Source: Porticoccus litoralis
GTDB lineage: Bacteria; Pseudomonadota; Gammaproteobacteria; Pseudomonadales; Porticoccaceae
Reading direction: 5' to 3'
Assembly: GCF_030676955.1 (NCBI RefSeq)
Contig: NZ_JAUUUU010000003.1
Span: 307,444-371,443, forward strand
Length of the DNA: 64,000 nucleotides
The notes under the pieces are model-generated. The model was not told where the DNA came from. It saw only the letters and a program-made list of their open reading frames with translations, and did not search any database. This document shows positions 27,090 to 36,024 of this stretch, piece after piece. Made by a program: the position numbers and the translations under genes. The first letter of the stretch is position 1, and every line of letters begins with the position of its first letter.

Positions 27090-27462
27090 CAATGAACGCC
27101 GGCGTCTGCCGCGACTTCAGCTCGACCTGCAGGTCGAGCTGGTGGATCAGGCCAGCGGTGAAACGTTGGGTGTGCTGGTGAACGTGCATCTGGAGGGCTT
27201 CCTGATGATGGGAGGATTAACCCTCAAGCCCGACCACCTGTATACCGTGGAATTAAGGCCAATTACACCTGTGCCATCACTTGAACCTGTTACCCTGACG
27301 ATGGACTGTCTGTGGACAAGGGCTATGGGTCAGCAGGACCGTGTATGGGCAGGCTGCCAGATTGTTGATTTGGCTCCTGATGAAAAGCAAAAATTGGCTG
27401 CGATGATTGAGCAATTTACCCATGAAGCGGCCGAAGAAGAGCAACATCAGCGCATGGCCTAG
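27079..27462 (+). CDS. PilZ-domain protein
   Basis: This 127-residue protein begins MSADNERRRLPRLQL, carrying the RxxxR arginine motif that grips cyclic-di-GMP. The second motif, normally (D/N)xSxxG, reads NVHLEG here: the Ser is replaced by His. Binding may be weakened or altered. The open frame starts further upstream (27043), but the ATG at 27079, overlapping the DUF1631 stop, places the PilZ motif at the expected distance. The C-terminus is acidic and Glu-rich. Co-translation with DUF1631 suggests that they act together. Confidence 0.82.
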   Translation: MSADNERRRLPRLQLDLQVELVDQASGETLGVLVNVHLEGFLMMGGLTLKPDHLYTVELRPITPVPSLEPVTLTMDCLWTRAMGQQDRVWAGCQIVDLAPDEKQKLAAMIEQFTHEAAEEEQHQRMA

Positions 27463-27477
27463 ACGCTGGTTGAAAAA

Positions 27478-28527
27478 CTATTTGTGCATCGTCCTTGTCA
27501 GGACCAGAACCTTAAAGCTTTGGTCTTCTGCCACCAGTTCAACCGTTAATCCTTCCTTTTCAGCACAGTTTTCCAGTGGCACAAAACGGTTCACCACGAA
27601 CAGGGCCTTTCCGCCGTGTTTCAGGTGTTGGTGGCAACTGGCTACAAACTGGCTGGTCAGATCGCCATCGGTGACAAAACCCTGGTGAAAGGGCGGATTG
27701 CAGAGCACCACGTCAAAGCGTTCGGCAATGCTGCTGCCACAATCAGCAGCAATCACATCTCCTTTGATGCCCAAGGCTGCAAAGTTAGCCTCGCAGCTTT
27801 TGATTGCTGCCGCATTGTTGTCGGTGGCAACGATACGGGCGCTGCAGTATTGCGCGGCCATGCAGGACAGGAAGCCGTATCCGCAACCCAGGTCGAGGAG
27901 CGTGTCCTGCTCGCCAATGCCGGCCAGGAAAGTTTTGAGCTGGGAAGCCAGCAGGGCACTGCCCTGGTCCACCTTGTTCCAACCGAACTGTCCGGGTTTG
28001 CTTTGTAATGTTAGCCCGTCGGCTTTGATGCAGGCACGAAGGTGGCGGTAATTGTTGTCTTCCAGCGGCGGGTTATCTGCATCTAACTTTTGCAATGTGG
28101 CGAGATACAGGGTGCCATGCTTCTCCGGTTTGCGGGGGTTTCCCAGGTAGCGGCCAGCTTTGTCCGCATAGGTTTTTATGCCGTCACCTTTTTCACCGAT
28201 TAGGGCGAGGGTGCCATTGGCCCCTAGCAGTCTTCGGGATTGATTAATGATGTGGTGGCTGAGGGCCTTCTCCTTGGCGACACGAAACAGGATTTGCGCA
28301 AATTCCCCTGATGCCAGGGCATCGAGATCAAAGTCGTTAAATTGACAGTTAAAGCCAGCCTTGAGTGCGCTCTGGTAAAGGTTGTAGCGGTTGGTGACAA
28401 TCATCAGGTTGTCAGGTTGCAATTGGTGTAATGGGGCGGAGCCAAGATTTTCATCCGCCACCAGTAACTGGGGGCCGTTGCAACGCCGCTGCTGTTGCGC
28501 CAGCAATGCCATACCTGAATTATTCAT
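27478..28527 (-). CDS. rsmC: rRNA guanine-N2 methyltransferase, RsmC/RlmG type
   Basis: The 349-residue protein has two methyltransferase-like domains, the hallmark of RsmC/RlmG. The degenerate N-terminal half has no SAM motif. The catalytic C-terminal half has LLDLGCGYGFLS and NPPFHQG. RsmC methylates G1207 of 16S rRNA; RlmG methylates G1835 of 23S rRNA and is slightly longer. The length favours RsmC, but the two cannot be separated with certainty by eye. The ATG overlaps the upstream rsuA stop by eight bases and has GGGGG before it, so the two rRNA-modifying genes are coupled. Confidence 0.82.
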   Translation of the reverse strand: MNNSGMALLAQQQRRCNGPQLLVADENLGSAPLHQLQPDNLMIVTNRYNLYQSALKAGFNCQFNDFDLDALASGEFAQILFRVAKEKALSHHIINQSRRLLGANGTLALIGEKGDGIKTYADKAGRYLGNPRKPEKHGTLYLATLQKLDADNPPLEDNNYRHLRACIKADGLTLQSKPGQFGWNKVDQGSALLASQLKTFLAGIGEQDTLLDLGCGYGFLSCMAAQYCSARIVATDNNAAAIKSCEANFAALGIKGDVIAADCGSSIAERFDVVLCNPPFHQGFVTDGDLTSQFVASCHQHLKHGGKALFVVNRFVPLENCAEKEGLTVELVAEDQSFKVLVLTRTMHK

Positions 28528-29227
28528 GAGCCCCCACGCTATCGATCTCTTCCTGTGTCAGAGCCCGGTACTCACCTGGAGCGAGTGCCGGGTCCAGTAC
28601 GATATCGCCCATCTGCTCGCGGTGCAGGGCCGTCACCAGGTTGCCTACGGCAGCGAACATGCGTTTGACCTGATGATATTTGCCCTCGCTGATGACCAAT
28701 AGCGCATGATGAGTGTCCATGATGGTGAGTTGGGCTGGCAGGCAACGGCGTTTTTCCCCTTCCAGCCACAGGCCGTCGGCAAACTTTTTAATCAACGCCT
28801 CGTCGAGGGGTCGATCGACCGCTACCCGGTAGGTTTTGAGGCAATGGCTGCGGGGTGAGGTGACGCGGTGATTCCACTGGCCGTCGTCGGTGATCAGAAG
28901 CAGGCCGGTGGTGTCGAGGTCAAGGCGACCTGCAATCTGCAGTTGCTCCGGACGAGGCTCGTCCAGTAAGTCGATGGCGGTGGGATGATCGCTGTCCTTG
29001 CTGGCGGAGACAACGCCAGCGGGCTTGTTCAGCATCAGGTAACGGGGTCCTGGGGTGTGGATGGCAATGCCGTCCACGCAGACCTGATCGTTGTCGCTAA
29101 CAATTTCTCCCGGGTTACTCGCAGGCAAGCCGTTCAGCTCCACCAGCCCCTGGCGAACCAGTTGTTTTACCTGGGAGCGAGAATAGTCTGAGGCGTTGCT
29201 AATGTAGCGGTCCAAGCGCACGGGCAA
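28520..29227 (-). CDS. rsuA: 16S rRNA pseudouridine(516) synthase RsuA
   Basis: This 235-residue enzyme converts U516 of 16S rRNA to pseudouridine. It has an N-terminal S4 RNA-binding domain (about 1-60, LDRYISNASDYSRSQVKQL) and the synthase signature GRLDLDTTGLLL with catalytic Asp103, the equivalent of Asp102 in E. coli. KYHQVKRMF is the second conserved block. Length fits RsuA. The related RluE/RluB enzymes share these motifs, so the site specificity is the most likely rather than proven. Confidence 0.87.
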   Translation of the reverse strand: MPVRLDRYISNASDYSRSQVKQLVRQGLVELNGLPASNPGEIVSDNDQVCVDGIAIHTPGPRYLMLNKPAGVVSASKDSDHPTAIDLLDEPRPEQLQIAGRLDLDTTGLLLITDDGQWNHRVTSPRSHCLKTYRVAVDRPLDEALIKKFADGLWLEGEKRRCLPAQLTIMDTHHALLVISEGKYHQVKRMFAAVGNLVTALHREQMGDIVLDPALAPGEYRALTQEEIDSVGAHE

Positions 29228-29294
29228 TATTCCGGGTTTGTGTCAGGGCGAGTTTGCGCCATGGGATCGATGCGGACAATGCCCTTCATAGGCA

Positions 29295-29951
29295 TTAGTC
29301 GCGAAGACTGATGATTTCCCACTGCCGCTGTTCGGCGACGGATCGTAATTTCGGGCAGGGGTCAACGGCCACGGGCCGGTCAACAATCTCCAGTAAAGGC
29401 AGGTCATTGATGGAATCACTGTAAAAGCTGCTGCCATCGAGATTCTTGCCGGTTTCCGCGAGCCAGGCATTCAGGCGTACGACCTTGCCTTCCTTGTAGC
29501 TCGGAACGCCGCTGACCCGTCCGGTGTAATGCCCGTTGAGTTGCTCCGGTTCGGTGGCGATCAGCACATCGGCTCCCAGCTTGTTGCTGATGGGTTCAAC
29601 CACAAAGCGGTTGGTGGAGGTGATGATGATGATCAGGTCGCCTTGGTCACGGTGCTGCTGTAACAGTTGCTCGGCTCGAGGCAGCCACATGGGTGCAATC
29701 ACTTCCTGCATGAACATGTTGTGAAGTGTCAGTAGCTCCCCCTTGTCCAGCTCTGCCAAAGGTTGCAGGGCAAATTCAAGATAGGCGTTCATATCCAAAT
29801 TGCCGGCTAGATAGTCCCGGTAGAAGCGGTCATTCATTTCGCTGTAATAGGCCGGGTCTACCCTGTTTTGAGAGACCAGAAATTCTCCCCAGCCGTGGTC
29901 GCTGTCCCCGGCGATAAGGGTATTGTCGAGGTCAAACAGGGCAATGGACAT
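29295..29951 (-). CDS. HAD-superfamily IB hydrolase (phosphoserine-phosphatase-like)
   Basis: This 218-residue haloacid-dehalogenase-fold phosphatase has motif I FDLDNTL (nucleophile Asp7, acid Asp9), motif II with IIITSTN, and motif III/IV FYSDSINDLPLLE. The inserted helical cap after motif I and the overall length match subfamily IB (SerB/CicA-like). The substrate is unknown; in Pseudomonas relatives such a gene is regularly found next to rppH-ptsP. It is divergent from rppH with a 131-base intergenic region. Confidence 0.85.
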   Translation of the reverse strand: MSIALFDLDNTLIAGDSDHGWGEFLVSQNRVDPAYYSEMNDRFYRDYLAGNLDMNAYLEFALQPLAELDKGELLTLHNMFMQEVIAPMWLPRAEQLLQQHRDQGDLIIIITSTNRFVVEPISNKLGADVLIATEPEQLNGHYTGRVSGVPSYKEGKVVRLNAWLAETGKNLDGSSFYSDSINDLPLLEIVDRPVAVDPCPKLRSVAEQRQWEIISLRD

Positions 29952-30082
29952 GGCTAAATGGTCTCATTTGGAGCAAAAGGCGGCATAGCTTAACGAGAGA
30001 TGGGACTGTCCTCAACTGCGTATTTAGGGTAACTTTGCCTATTGGCATGAATATAAATAAGAAAAAATCCAGGGTTTAAATT

Positions 30083-30571
30083 GTGGTAGATCGCGAAGGG
30101 TTTCGGCCCAACGTAGGTATTGTGATTTCCGATGGCGTAGGCAAATTGCTCTGGGCCAAGCGTATTGGCCAGGATGCCTGGCAGTTCCCCCAGGGTGGTA
30201 TTAACCGTGGGGAAAAACCTGAAGATGCTCTTTATCGTGAGCTTTTTGAAGAGGTCGGACTGGAACCGGAGGATGTAAAAATCCTGGGTTGTACCCGGGG
30301 CTGGCTGCGTTACCGCCTTCCCAAGGCTATGCAACGGCGCAACAGTAAACCTCTGTGTGTCGGCCAAAAACAAAAATGGTTTTTATTGCAGCTGGTGGGT
30401 GAAGAAACCCGTATCCGTCTGGACCTTAACGTTAAGCCGGAGTTCGATCACTGGCAGTGGGTCAACTACTGGTATCCAGTTGGCCAGGTCATTGACTTCA
30501 AAAGAGATGTATATAGAAAAGCGCTCAAAGAGCTGGCGCCTTTGCAGTGTGAGATGGAGCGTAGGAACTAA
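30083..30571 (+). CDS. rppH: RNA pyrophosphohydrolase RppH
   Basis: RppH removes pyrophosphate from the 5' end of mRNAs and so starts RNase E-dependent decay. The 162-residue product begins with GFRPNVGIVI and carries a perfect 23-residue Nudix box at 38-60 (Gly38, Glu44, Arg52-Glu53, Glu56-Glu57, Gly59). The start codon is GTG at 30083. Its stop (TAA) directly abuts the ptsP ATG with no spacer, so the pair is co-translated, the usual arrangement in Pseudomonas. Confidence 0.95.
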   Translation: MVDREGFRPNVGIVISDGVGKLLWAKRIGQDAWQFPQGGINRGEKPEDALYRELFEEVGLEPEDVKILGCTRGWLRYRLPKAMQRRNSKPLCVGQKQKWFLLQLVGEETRIRLDLNVKPEFDHWQWVNYWYPVGQVIDFKRDVYRKALKELAPLQCEMERRN

Positions 30572-32854
30572 ATGCTCGAATCGCTCAGAAACATTGTTCA
30601 GGAGGTCAACGCCGCCAAGGATTTTGGCGAAGTCCTCCGTCTGATTGTTCACCTCGTGAAGCAGGTGATGAATACAGGTATGTGTTCTGTATACCTGTAC
30701 AGCCCGTCGACGAATACCTATGTGCTGATGGGCACAGATGGTCTCAACCCCGATTCGGTGGGCAAAGTGCATTTGTCGACCCGTGAGGGCCTAGTGGGTC
30801 TGGTCGCCTCCAGAGCTGAGCCCATCAATCTGGAAGACGCGGAGACACACCCCAATTTTGCTTTTTTCCCGGAAACCGGTGAGCAGCGCTACCGTTCGTT
30901 TCTGGGTGCTCCCATTATTCATCACCGTAAGGTACTCGGCGTGCTGGTGGTCCAGCAGCAGGACCGTCGTCGCTTTGATGAAAGTGAAGAATCTTTTCTG
31001 GTAACAGTTTCTGCGCAGCTCGCGGGTGTCATTGCCCATGCTGATGCCACCGGTGAGTTGGACCGCCTGCTCAATCCTCGCGAGGTGGCGATTCACGAAC
31101 GTATCTATCCCGGCGTGGCGAGCGCCCCCGGTGTTGCCATTGGCACGGTGGTGGTGGTGGCGCCTTCTGCCGATCTGAATGCTGTTCCCGAACGCCGGGC
31201 AGTGGACATCGAAGCGGAACTCTGCCAATTCCGGCAGGCGATGGAGCAGACCAAGCGGGATATCCGCGCTCTCGATGCCAGTATGGTTGGCAAGCTCAGT
31301 GATGAGGAGCGGGCATTGTTCGATGTGTATTTACGCATGCTCGACGATCACGCAATGGGCGGAGAAGTGATCGGCATGATCAAGGAAGGGTTGAGTGCAC
31401 AAAGCGCTTGGGCACAAGTGGTGTTGGGCCATGTGCGCATGTTTAAAAGTATGAAAGACAGCTACCTGCGCGAGCGCGCCTCCGATGTCGAGGATCTGGG
31501 TCGCCGGGTATTGGCTAATCTGCAACAGGGTGAAACCAAGCGCACTTCGTTTCCCGAGCACATGGTCATGATGGGTGAAGAGCTGTCTGCGGCTTCATTC
31601 GCAGATGTGCCTCTGGAGAAGGTCGCCGCGATTGTTTCCGTGAAAGGATCGCGCAACTCCCATATGGCGATTCTGGGCAGAGCCATAGGTATCCCCACCG
31701 TGATGGGAGCAGTGGATCTGCCCTGGGGTCGCCTGGAAGGGGAGGAAGTGATCGTCGATGGCCATACTGGGCAGGTCATCGTGTCTCCCCGGGAAGAGTT
31801 GCGCCAAACCTACATGCAACAGATCTATGAAGAGAAGTTGCTGGCAGCAGACCTGGAAAAACTGACGGACGAACCCTGTGTTACCGCCGATGGACACCAT
31901 TTGTCCCTGTGGGTAAATACCGGCTTGCGGTTGGACTCTCAACTATCATTGGATCGCGGTGCGGAAGGTGTGGGACTTTATCGCACAGAAATCCCGTTTC
32001 TGATGCTGGATCGCTTCCCTTCCGAGGAAGAGCAGCGCAAAGCCTATCGGGAACATCTGGAAATGTTTGCGCCCCGCACGGTTACCATGCGCACCCTGGA
32101 TATTGGTGGCGACAAGGATTTGCCCTATTTCCCCATCGAAGAGGCCAACCCGTTTCTTGGGTGGCGAGGTATACGCATCTGTCTCGACCACCCGGAAATT
32201 TTTCTGGTGCAGTTGCGTGCCATGATGCGTGCCAGCGAAGGGCTGAATAACCTCAGTATTCTGCTGCCGATGATTTCCAATGTGCCGGAGCTGGAGAGTG
32301 CCCTGCAGCTCATTTACCAGGTTTACGACGAACTTACCGAGGAAGAGGGCTACCAGATTGAAATGCCCAATGTCGGCGCCATGATCGAGGTGCCCGCGGC
32401 GGTGTACCAGATTCGTGAATTGGCCCGGCGGGTAGATTTTCTCTCGGTGGGAACCAATGACCTGACACAATACTTGCTGGCAGTGGATCGCAACAACCCT
32501 CGCGTGGCGGAGCTTTACCACGCCTGCCACCCCAGCGTACTGCGTGCCCTCTGGGCGATAGCCGAAGGCGCCCGCGGTGAAGATACCCCGGTCAGTGTGT
32601 GTGGCGAAATGGCAGGCGATCCCATTGGTGCCGTGTTGTTGATGGCACTGGGTTTCAGGGTGCTGTCCATGAGCGCTACCAACCTACTCAAGGTGAAAGC
32701 CATTCTCCGGCAAGTCAGCCTTTCCGAGGCAGAACAACTGCTCGAGGAAGTGATGTTGATGCCCGATGCCGGTTCGGTGTGGCGGCACATGGAAAAAGCA
32801 CTTAAAAAGCCGGAAGTGGCAGCACTGTTTCGTGGCAGTAGTAATGTTCACTGA
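30572..32854 (+). CDS. ptsP: PTS-Ntr enzyme I (EI-Ntr, PtsP)
   Basis: This 760-residue phosphotransferase starts the nitrogen-related PTS relay by taking phosphate from PEP and passing it to NPr. It has an N-terminal GAF domain (about 1-165) that senses glutamine in enteric homologues. The EI N-domain carries the phosphorylated His364 in SRNSHMAILGRA. The C-terminal PEP-binding barrel has RTEIPFLM and the catalytic-loop CGEMAGDP. All expected blocks are present. It is coupled to rppH. Its tail overlaps the convergent NRDE gene by seven bases. Confidence 0.95.
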   Translation: MLESLRNIVQEVNAAKDFGEVLRLIVHLVKQVMNTGMCSVYLYSPSTNTYVLMGTDGLNPDSVGKVHLSTREGLVGLVASRAEPINLEDAETHPNFAFFPETGEQRYRSFLGAPIIHHRKVLGVLVVQQQDRRRFDESEESFLVTVSAQLAGVIAHADATGELDRLLNPREVAIHERIYPGVASAPGVAIGTVVVVAPSADLNAVPERRAVDIEAELCQFRQAMEQTKRDIRALDASMVGKLSDEERALFDVYLRMLDDHAMGGEVIGMIKEGLSAQSAWAQVVLGHVRMFKSMKDSYLRERASDVEDLGRRVLANLQQGETKRTSFPEHMVMMGEELSAASFADVPLEKVAAIVSVKGSRNSHMAILGRAIGIPTVMGAVDLPWGRLEGEEVIVDGHTGQVIVSPREELRQTYMQQIYEEKLLAADLEKLTDEPCVTADGHHLSLWVNTGLRLDSQLSLDRGAEGVGLYRTEIPFLMLDRFPSEEEQRKAYREHLEMFAPRTVTMRTLDIGGDKDLPYFPIEEANPFLGWRGIRICLDHPEIFLVQLRAMMRASEGLNNLSILLPMISNVPELESALQLIYQVYDELTEEEGYQIEMPNVGAMIEVPAAVYQIRELARRVDFLSVGTNDLTQYLLAVDRNNPRVAELYHACHPSVLRALWAIAEGARGEDTPVSVCGEMAGDPIGAVLLMALGFRVLSMSATNLLKVKAILRQVSLSEAEQLLEEVMLMPDAGSVWRHMEKALKKPEVAALFRGSSNVH

Positions 32855-33615
32855 TCCTTTTGTGTGAAGTGAAACTCCTTTAACTCCCCCTTGGCGCCAC
32901 CCTGCTGATAGCTCTGCTCCAGGACGTGACACTGGCCGTTGCGGTCTTTCATGAAAACAGTGGTGCTGCGTGTGCCATAGTGTTTGGAGTGGATGAATGG
33001 TGGCGACAGTAGGCGTTCCAGTTCAATGCCCACGCCGGTATCTGGCAACAATTCATCGTCATACGGCGTATCTCTCTGTAACGCTTTCAGCAGCAGTCCT
33101 GGATCGGGCTTTTGGTCTCTGATCAGGACCTGCAAGGCATCCCTGGCATGGTTGGCCTTGGGCCAGGGGGTGTCCAGAAGATGATTGGACAGGGTGAAAA
33201 TTCCAGCCTCCAACGTTTGCAGCCTCCCCGTGCGGTTGGAGCAGTACAACAGGCTTTGATCATCACCAAGCAGCAGGTTGAAGGGGCTGTAATCATTGCT
33301 TTCCGCAAGTACCCTGTTGCCGTAGTCAACCAGACTGCCAGCATGCTCGAGGCACCCGGTGGTCAGTGCCCCCCTGGAGCGTGGTGCATTCTCCGGGTGG
33401 GACTCCCGGTAGTTGGTGACTGCACTCCAGCGACCGTCCCGGCGAATACCCAGCCAGGTGCCACCAGCCAGCAGATCTCGACCACCAAGAATGTCCGGAT
33501 TGTCCTCCCAGAAATGTGCTGCTGCAGTGGGGCGCTCATAGAACTCGTCGCGATTGGCCACCAGAATCAGTGGGTAGCGAGGGTGGGTTTGCCAGGCAAA
33601 GGCGATCAGACACAT
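32848..33615 (-). CDS. NRDE family protein (TANGO2-like)
   Basis: This 255-residue protein begins MCLIAFAWQ and contains the name-giving NRDE tetrapeptide at 21-24. Cys2, exposed after Met removal, would be the N-terminal nucleophile of an Ntn-hydrolase fold. The human relative TANGO2 is implicated in lipid or haem handling; bacterial roles are unclear. The frame continues 34 codons upstream, but those overlap the lgt promoter region, and the Met-Cys start is diagnostic. It is convergent with ptsP and divergent from lgt. Confidence 0.87.
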   Translation of the reverse strand: MCLIAFAWQTHPRYPLILVANRDEFYERPTAAAHFWEDNPDILGGRDLLAGGTWLGIRRDGRWSAVTNYRESHPENAPRSRGALTTGCLEHAGSLVDYGNRVLAESNDYSPFNLLLGDDQSLLYCSNRTGRLQTLEAGIFTLSNHLLDTPWPKANHARDALQVLIRDQKPDPGLLLKALQRDTPYDDELLPDTGVGIELERLLSPPFIHSKHYGTRSTTVFMKDRNGQCHVLEQSYQQGGAKGELKEFHFTQKDQ

Positions 33616-33683
33616 GGCGTTATTGTAGCTCACCAGTCGACAAGCTATGATCCCTGCAAACATAGCTGTTGTACATTGCCTCC

Positions 33684-34487
33684 ATGCTGACTTACCCCGC
33701 CATTGACCCCGTTGCATTTTCCCTTGGCCCTTTTCAGGTGCACTGGTACGGCTTGATGTACCTGATCGGCTTTCTCGCCGCCTGGCGCCTGGCGCTAAAA
33801 CGCAGCGAACGCCCCTGGTCTCCGGTGCGTCGCAAGCAGGTAGAAGACCTGGTGGTGTATTGCGCCTTCGGTGTGATTCTGGGTGGCCGGTTCGGTTATG
33901 TCATTTTTTATAACCTAGAAAAATGGCTGTCAGATCCACTCTGGCTGTTCCGGGTGTGGGAAGGTGGCATGGCTTTCCATGGTGGCTTAATTGGTGTTCT
34001 CATTGCGCTGTGGCTCTACGCACGTCACATTCAGGGGTCTTTTCTGGCGCTGGGCGATTTCGTGGCGCCCATGGTGCCCATCGGATTGGGCCTGGGGCGT
34101 CTGGGTAATTTCATTGGCCAGGAGTTGTGGGGGCGTCCCACCGACAGTTTTCTGGGTATGGTGTTTCCCAACGACCCGTTACAGCTGCCCCGTCATCCGT
34201 CCCAGCTGTACGAAGCGCTGCTGGAAGGCTTGGTGCTGTTTCTGGTGCTGATGTGGTTTTCCCGCAAGCCCCGCTCTGCGGGGATGGTGGGAGGCTTGTT
34301 TGTGAGTCTTTATGCCGTTTTCCGTTTTGTGGTGGAGTTTGTACGCTCCCCGGACAACCACATCGGTTTTGACCTGTTTGACTGGATGACCCGGGGGCAG
34401 TTGCTCTGCCTGCCCATGTTCGCGCTGGGGGGCGGCGTTATGCTGTGGGCGTGGTGGCGTGGGCGAGCCACATCGACAGCCGTATAA
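33684..34487 (+). CDS. lgt: Prolipoprotein diacylglyceryl transferase Lgt
   Basis: Lgt attaches diacylglycerol from phosphatidylglycerol to the lipobox cysteine, the first step of lipoprotein maturation, in the inner membrane. The 267-residue protein has about seven membrane segments, the start FQVHWYGLMYLIGF, and the signature LGLGRLGNFIGQELWGRPTD with the essential Arg and Asn. ATG at 33684 is chosen over an upstream in-frame TTG. It starts the lgt-thyA-folA operon. Confidence 0.96.
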   Translation: MLTYPAIDPVAFSLGPFQVHWYGLMYLIGFLAAWRLALKRSERPWSPVRRKQVEDLVVYCAFGVILGGRFGYVIFYNLEKWLSDPLWLFRVWEGGMAFHGGLIGVLIALWLYARHIQGSFLALGDFVAPMVPIGLGLGRLGNFIGQELWGRPTDSFLGMVFPNDPLQLPRHPSQLYEALLEGLVLFLVLMWFSRKPRSAGMVGGLFVSLYAVFRFVVEFVRSPDNHIGFDLFDWMTRGQLLCLPMFALGGGVMLWAWWRGRATSTAV

Positions 34488-34506
34488 CTTTGTTAAAGGA
34501 CAGACC

Positions 34507-35412
34507 ATGAAGCAATACCTGGATCTGATGCGCCATATCCGCGACTGCGGTGTGAGCAAGGAAGATCGCACCGGTACGGGCACCCGCAGCGTTTTTGGCT
34601 ATCAGATGCGTTTTGATCTCGCCGAGGGATTTCCTCTGGTGACTACCAAGAAGGTGCACCTGAAATCCATTATTCACGAGCTCTTATGGTTTATCCGTGG
34701 TGATACCAACATCCGTTACCTGGTGCAAAATGGGGTCAATATCTGGAATGACTGGCCGTTTCAAAGTTGGTTGAACCAGACTGGTCAGGCGGACGACTTC
34801 CCGATGTATACCCCGCTGTGGCGGGAACAGATGAAAGTTTTTGTTGAGCGAATCAAGGAAGACGAAGAGTTTGCCTCCAGTTACGGAGACCTGGGGCCGG
34901 TGTACGGACACCAGTGGCGCAACTTTGAAGGCGTTGACCAGTTGGCGCAGGTGGTTGAGGACATCAAGGCAAACCCGGACTCACGTCGTCTGTTGGTTTC
35001 TGCCTGGAACCCCAAGGATCTCCCGGTGATGGTCAAGTCGGGGTTGCCTCCCTGCCATAGCCTGTTCCAGTTCTACGTCACTGAAGGCCGTTTGTCCTGT
35101 CAGCTCTATCAGCGCAGTGCCGATGTGTTTCTGGGCGTGCCATTCAATATCGCCTCCTACGCACTGCTTACCATGATGGTGGCGCAGGTAACCGGTTTGA
35201 AGCCCGGAGATTTTGTTCATACCTTTGGCGATGCGCACCTGTATTCCAATCACCTTGAGCAGGTTGAGGAGCAGTTGGGGCGGCAACCCTTTCCCCTGCC
35301 GACGATGGCGATTAACCCGGATGTAAGCGATTTGTTCGCGTTTCGGTTTGAGGATTTTGAATTGCAGGGTTATCAGGCGCATCCCCATATATCAGCTCCG
35401 GTGGCGGTGTAA
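34507..35412 (+). CDS. thyA: Thymidylate synthase ThyA
   Basis: ThyA methylates dUMP to dTMP with methylene-tetrahydrofolate. The 301-residue enzyme has the catalytic Cys183 in SGLPPCHSLFQFYV, the phosphate-binding RRLLVSAWNP, and DVFLGVPFNIASYALL. It is longer than the 264-residue E. coli enzyme owing to an insertion around residues 86-125, a form seen in several bacteria. AAAGGA precedes the ATG at 34507; the frame is open upstream only into lgt. The dihydrofolate it produces is recycled by the next gene. Confidence 0.96.
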   Translation: MKQYLDLMRHIRDCGVSKEDRTGTGTRSVFGYQMRFDLAEGFPLVTTKKVHLKSIIHELLWFIRGDTNIRYLVQNGVNIWNDWPFQSWLNQTGQADDFPMYTPLWREQMKVFVERIKEDEEFASSYGDLGPVYGHQWRNFEGVDQLAQVVEDIKANPDSRRLLVSAWNPKDLPVMVKSGLPPCHSLFQFYVTEGRLSCQLYQRSADVFLGVPFNIASYALLTMMVAQVTGLKPGDFVHTFGDAHLYSNHLEQVEEQLGRQPFPLPTMAINPDVSDLFAFRFEDFELQGYQAHPHISAPVAV

Positions 35413-35416
35413 GCCC

Positions 35417-35926
35417 ATGGCCGAATTGACGCTGTCTCTGATCGTGGCGATGGACCGCAACCGGGTGATCGGTTGTGATAACGCCTTGCCATGGCATCTA
35501 CCGGAAGATCTCAAATATTTCAAATCGGTCACCATGGGCAAGCCCATTGTCATGGGTCGCAAAACCTTTGAATCCATAGGTCGGCCCCTGCCGGGGCGGC
35601 TTAATGTCGTGATTACCCGCAATCCGGGCTGGCAGCATCCGGGAGTGGTTGTGGCCCATTCTCTCAGTGAGGCGCTGGTGCTGGCGGGCAATGATCCCCC
35701 GTCCAGGGAAGCGGGAGAAGTCATGGTGATAGGCGGGGAACAAATTTATCGAGCAGCCATCGAACAAGCATCACGCCTCTATATCACCCGGGTAGATACC
35801 GAGGTGGAAGGAGATGCATTCTTTCCCGACATCACAGAAGGCCACTGGCGGGAAGTGGAATGCCAGCAACCAGCCCAGCAGGGTGACACACCCTATTGCT
35901 TTCAGGTGCTGGAGCGTAGGCGCTGA
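35417..35926 (+). CDS. folA: Dihydrofolate reductase FolA
   Basis: FolA regenerates tetrahydrofolate with NADPH and is the trimethoprim target. The 169-residue enzyme starts LTLSLIVAMDRNRVIG. It carries the active-site segment ALPWHLPEDLKYFK, with Asp31 equivalent to E. coli Asp27, and the cofactor motifs VMGRKTFESIGRPLPGR and VMVIGGEQIY. It begins four bases after thyA, so the two are translationally linked. A 98-base gap follows before the TonB2-type operon. Confidence 0.96.
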   Translation: MAELTLSLIVAMDRNRVIGCDNALPWHLPEDLKYFKSVTMGKPIVMGRKTFESIGRPLPGRLNVVITRNPGWQHPGVVVAHSLSEALVLAGNDPPSREAGEVMVIGGEQIYRAAIEQASRLYITRVDTEVEGDAFFPDITEGHWREVECQQPAQQGDTPYCFQVLERRR

Positions 35927-36024
35927 GATAAGCCGGCTATGCAGGGGCCGTTTGCCTCTGTGGTAGGTGGCTACGATAATGACAGCCTGGGTAACACCGG
36001 GAAGCGGGCGTAACAGGAATTCCA

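Noticed and set aside
33616..33717. N-terminal extension of the NRDE protein
   Set aside because: The family needs Met-Cys at the start for an N-terminal nucleophile; the extra codons run over the lgt leader.
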